This document shows, piece after piece, positions 62,201-64,000 of a stretch of 64,000 nt of DNA (the first letter of the stretch is position 1; every line of letters begins with the position of its first letter). The notes under the pieces were generated by a model that made no database searches, had not been told where the DNA came from, and was given only the letters and a program-made list of their open reading frames with translations. This stretch comes from Enoplolaimus lenunculus (taxonomy: Eukaryota > Nematoda > Enoplea > Enoplida > Thoracostomopsidae), in the NCBI GenBank assembly GCA_030248215.1, contig JASANG010003765.1, positions 310,001 to 374,000 on the forward strand, read 5' to 3'. A program made the position numbers and the translations under genes.

Positions 62201-63848
62201 TCATCAGTTTATGATTCGAAAGCTACAAGACCTATCACCAACAAGTGATAGGTGCTAGGTGCAACGCGCCGCACATTTGGGAACAGGGGCACTAGTCGCA
62301 AGAATAACCCAGCTCAACCGAGTATAAATTTTAGTTCACAAAGAAATTGCAATACATTTAAGATTTAATCGCATGAATCTTGCTTTCATGGGTATTGTAA
62401 ACATCAACGATAGTTTTGCTTACGTTTTTGAATGTGTTTTAAAACAATATGTAACAAACAATCTGGCAGAGACGAGCGAAGTACGTAATACAATGCGATA
62501 ACAAGAATGTAAATAATTAAGCTAGAAAATAAATTCTTTATGAATAGTATATAAGCATTAAACTCACTGTATTAATAGCCATTCGAGCTTCATAATTGTC
62601 TACACAACTTAGCACCAAATCTACTTGTTGACCGATGAGACTGCCAGTTCTACAAGATTTTCAGTACGAGGCATATTACACAAAATACGGTAATTGCAGT
62701 TATTAGTTAATTAATTCATGATGAAAAAAGTTGAAAATTGTGCGCAGCCATAGTACTGCAATAATAATCAGTGACAGTAAAGCAGCAACGCAGCTTCACA
62801 ACGCAACGATGGATAATAAAAAAGAAATGTAAGACTTTTCGTCACATGTACATCTATTATACTGTTTACGTAAATGTCAAATATCAAAACATACTTGAGA
62901 ATGTTAGTAAAGTGATCAAAGTTATCAACAGTAGTGATATTATAGTTGTAGCATTGAATTGTTACATCCGGATTTATGCTGCTGAAATCGTAAAATATTA
63001 TTTAGTTGCAAAATTTGCAGCGCCAATGTTATTCATTTTTCCTAATAAACAGCGCAGATGGTAAGCTTAAATTGCCAGTAAATGTTCATGATCGTACAAT
63101 CTTCCTCAACAAACTGAGGGACGACTTGTTAGTTGAAATTTTAGTGGCATCGATAACTGTCAAATTAAGTATGTCACCGTCGCTTATCAGCCTCTAATTA
63201 TTCAATGTTCAAGCGCAAAAAATTATACACTGACAGACACTTGTCGCGATACTTGAAGGCTGTGCAGTAAGTACTCTTAATTTGCTGGTTCATATTTTTA
63301 TTACATCACGCACAGTATACACTACAAAACTGGAATGTTGTCCAAAATACGTATGTAGAGCATTCCAGCTTTAAGTACACAGATATAAACGTTTGATTTT
63401 TTTAAAACGCAAGCAGTAAATTGTTCAAAGAGTGCCATTCATACGTCCGATGTATATCAGGAATTTAAAAATCACGTTAGAACGACTTAATACCTTACTT
63501 AAGTCAACATTGAGGACCAAATTTCAGAAATATAGTCTTAGTTCGAAAGCTTGCGATATACTTAGCCACATGCGTTAACAAAACACTTTATCAGCATACC
63601 GTTCGCGATTAAAAAGCTTAAAACGTCACGTCATCATCGTGTACCAGATAAGTGTAAACCATAACAACCATTTATATTCGTTACTTATTTTTGTACCCTT
63701 AGTGACCAAATTCACACAAATATATAATGCTTTCTTACTCGAGAGTAGCTTTTGCAGCATCCACTTTGCTTAATCCCGCTTGATTTGGTTGATAAAATAG
63801 TCTATTCATATTTGCAAGCTCGACCTTGTCATAGTCAAACAATATTAA
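59240..63848 (-). CDS. UBA5: UFM1-activating E1 enzyme UBA5, 5' part outside window
   Basis: Exons in coding order: 63739-63848, 62895-62981, 62568-62649, 61879-61983, 60959-61086, 60542-60677, 60189-60279, 59489-59610, 59240-59311; 310 residues, matching about human residues 94-404. The first visible exon starts at [20 protein letters not shown], so the Rossmann glycine loop lies beyond 64000. UBA5 adenylates UFM1 and forms a thioester with it, passing it to UFC1, mainly for ER-linked UFMylation. Visible: [15 protein letters not shown]; the zinc pairs CFAC and CSDGNC; the catalytic cysteine in [12 protein letters not shown]; the LIR/UFM1-binding core WGISLV; and the C-terminal UFC1-binding segment ending DLMSKMKNL. 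All acceptors and donors are canonical. The intron 61087-61878 holds a CAGGGTG-ended element. Confidence 0.95.
61178..61716. mobile_element. CAGGGTG-ended TIR element in a UBA5 intron
   Basis: CAGGGTGCGACCAGATATTA and (reverse complement of the right end) CAGGGTGCGACCAAATTTCC are inverted ends, followed by CCGGATACCGGAAC-type blocks. CAGGG ends occur in hAT elements, but no 8-bp duplication is seen. No transposase is recognisable. Confidence 0.7.
62117..62285 (+). repeat. dispersed repeat in a UBA5 intron
   Basis: Counterpart of 36705-36885: GATCTCAAAATTGGCACAG, AGGGCAA, CAAGACCTATCACCAA, GATAGGTGCTAGGTGC and CACATTTGGGAACAGG in the same order. Confidence 0.65.
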
Positions 63849-64000
63849 CTGAAATACAAAAGTAGTGTCTAATGCGCTTCTAAAACAAAAAATATAACTG
63901 TTTTGAAAGGAAGTTTCACAGCCAAACTACGACCATCACACCAAAGTTTTGCAACATAGATGACTCGAATGTGATCCAATAAAGACATAAATGAGCTGCA

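Overview
The window is animal nuclear DNA: AT-rich, repeat-laden, with intron-split genes and eukaryote-specific proteins. Acceptor sites are short and T-rich directly before AG (TTTCAG or TTTTAG), and degenerate TTAGGC arrays occur inside small transposons. TTAGGC is the nematode telomere hexamer, so a nematode or a similar invertebrate is my best guess. The sequence does not prove the phylum.

Five protein-coding genes can be reconstructed, with reading phase kept across every proposed splice. From left to right they are: an SSUH2-like DnaJ-type zinc-finger protein (20057-31085, +, with a possible first exon at 6625); the SAGA adaptor TADA2B (37012-40627, +, six exons, no SWIRM domain); the 18S rRNA dimethyladenosine transferase DIMT1 (42838-43773, +, one exon); a tandem-domain histone deacetylase of the HDAC6 type (46155-55421, +, 17 exons, no ZnF-UBP); and the UFM1-activating enzyme UBA5 (59240-63848, -, nine exons, 5' part beyond the right edge). 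TADA2B and HDAC6 are both acetylation factors and UBA5 starts the UFM1 cascade, but I see no operon or shared control. HDAC6 and UBA5 converge.

The rest is mostly mobile and repeated DNA. Positions 1-6600 hold an LTR-like fossil with a tRNA-Arg-type primer site, an unusual array of four hairpins behind a TATA box, a 142-bp tandem repeat, tRNA-derived SINE pieces and a large foldback element. Introns and intergenic spaces hold at least four families of terminal-inverted-repeat elements. The most striking starts with GGCCAATGT, can carry an 8-bp target duplication, and has a core made of minisatellite (9-bp GGGACAG units, 44-bp units or TTAGGC arrays). Others are foldbacks with GTAGTGACCCGAATAA ends, a GAGTC-rich palindrome with TA target sites, a decayed Tc1/mariner transposon inside TADA2B, a TTAA-site MITE inside HDAC6 and CAGGGTG-ended elements.

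Most worth follow-up: the covarying hairpin array (534-681), the cysteine-bearing insertion in HDAC6 deacetylase domain 2, the missing SWIRM and ZnF-UBP modules, the minisatellite-cored transposons, and a 1.2-kb inverted repeat with apparently identical arms in an SSUH2 intron.
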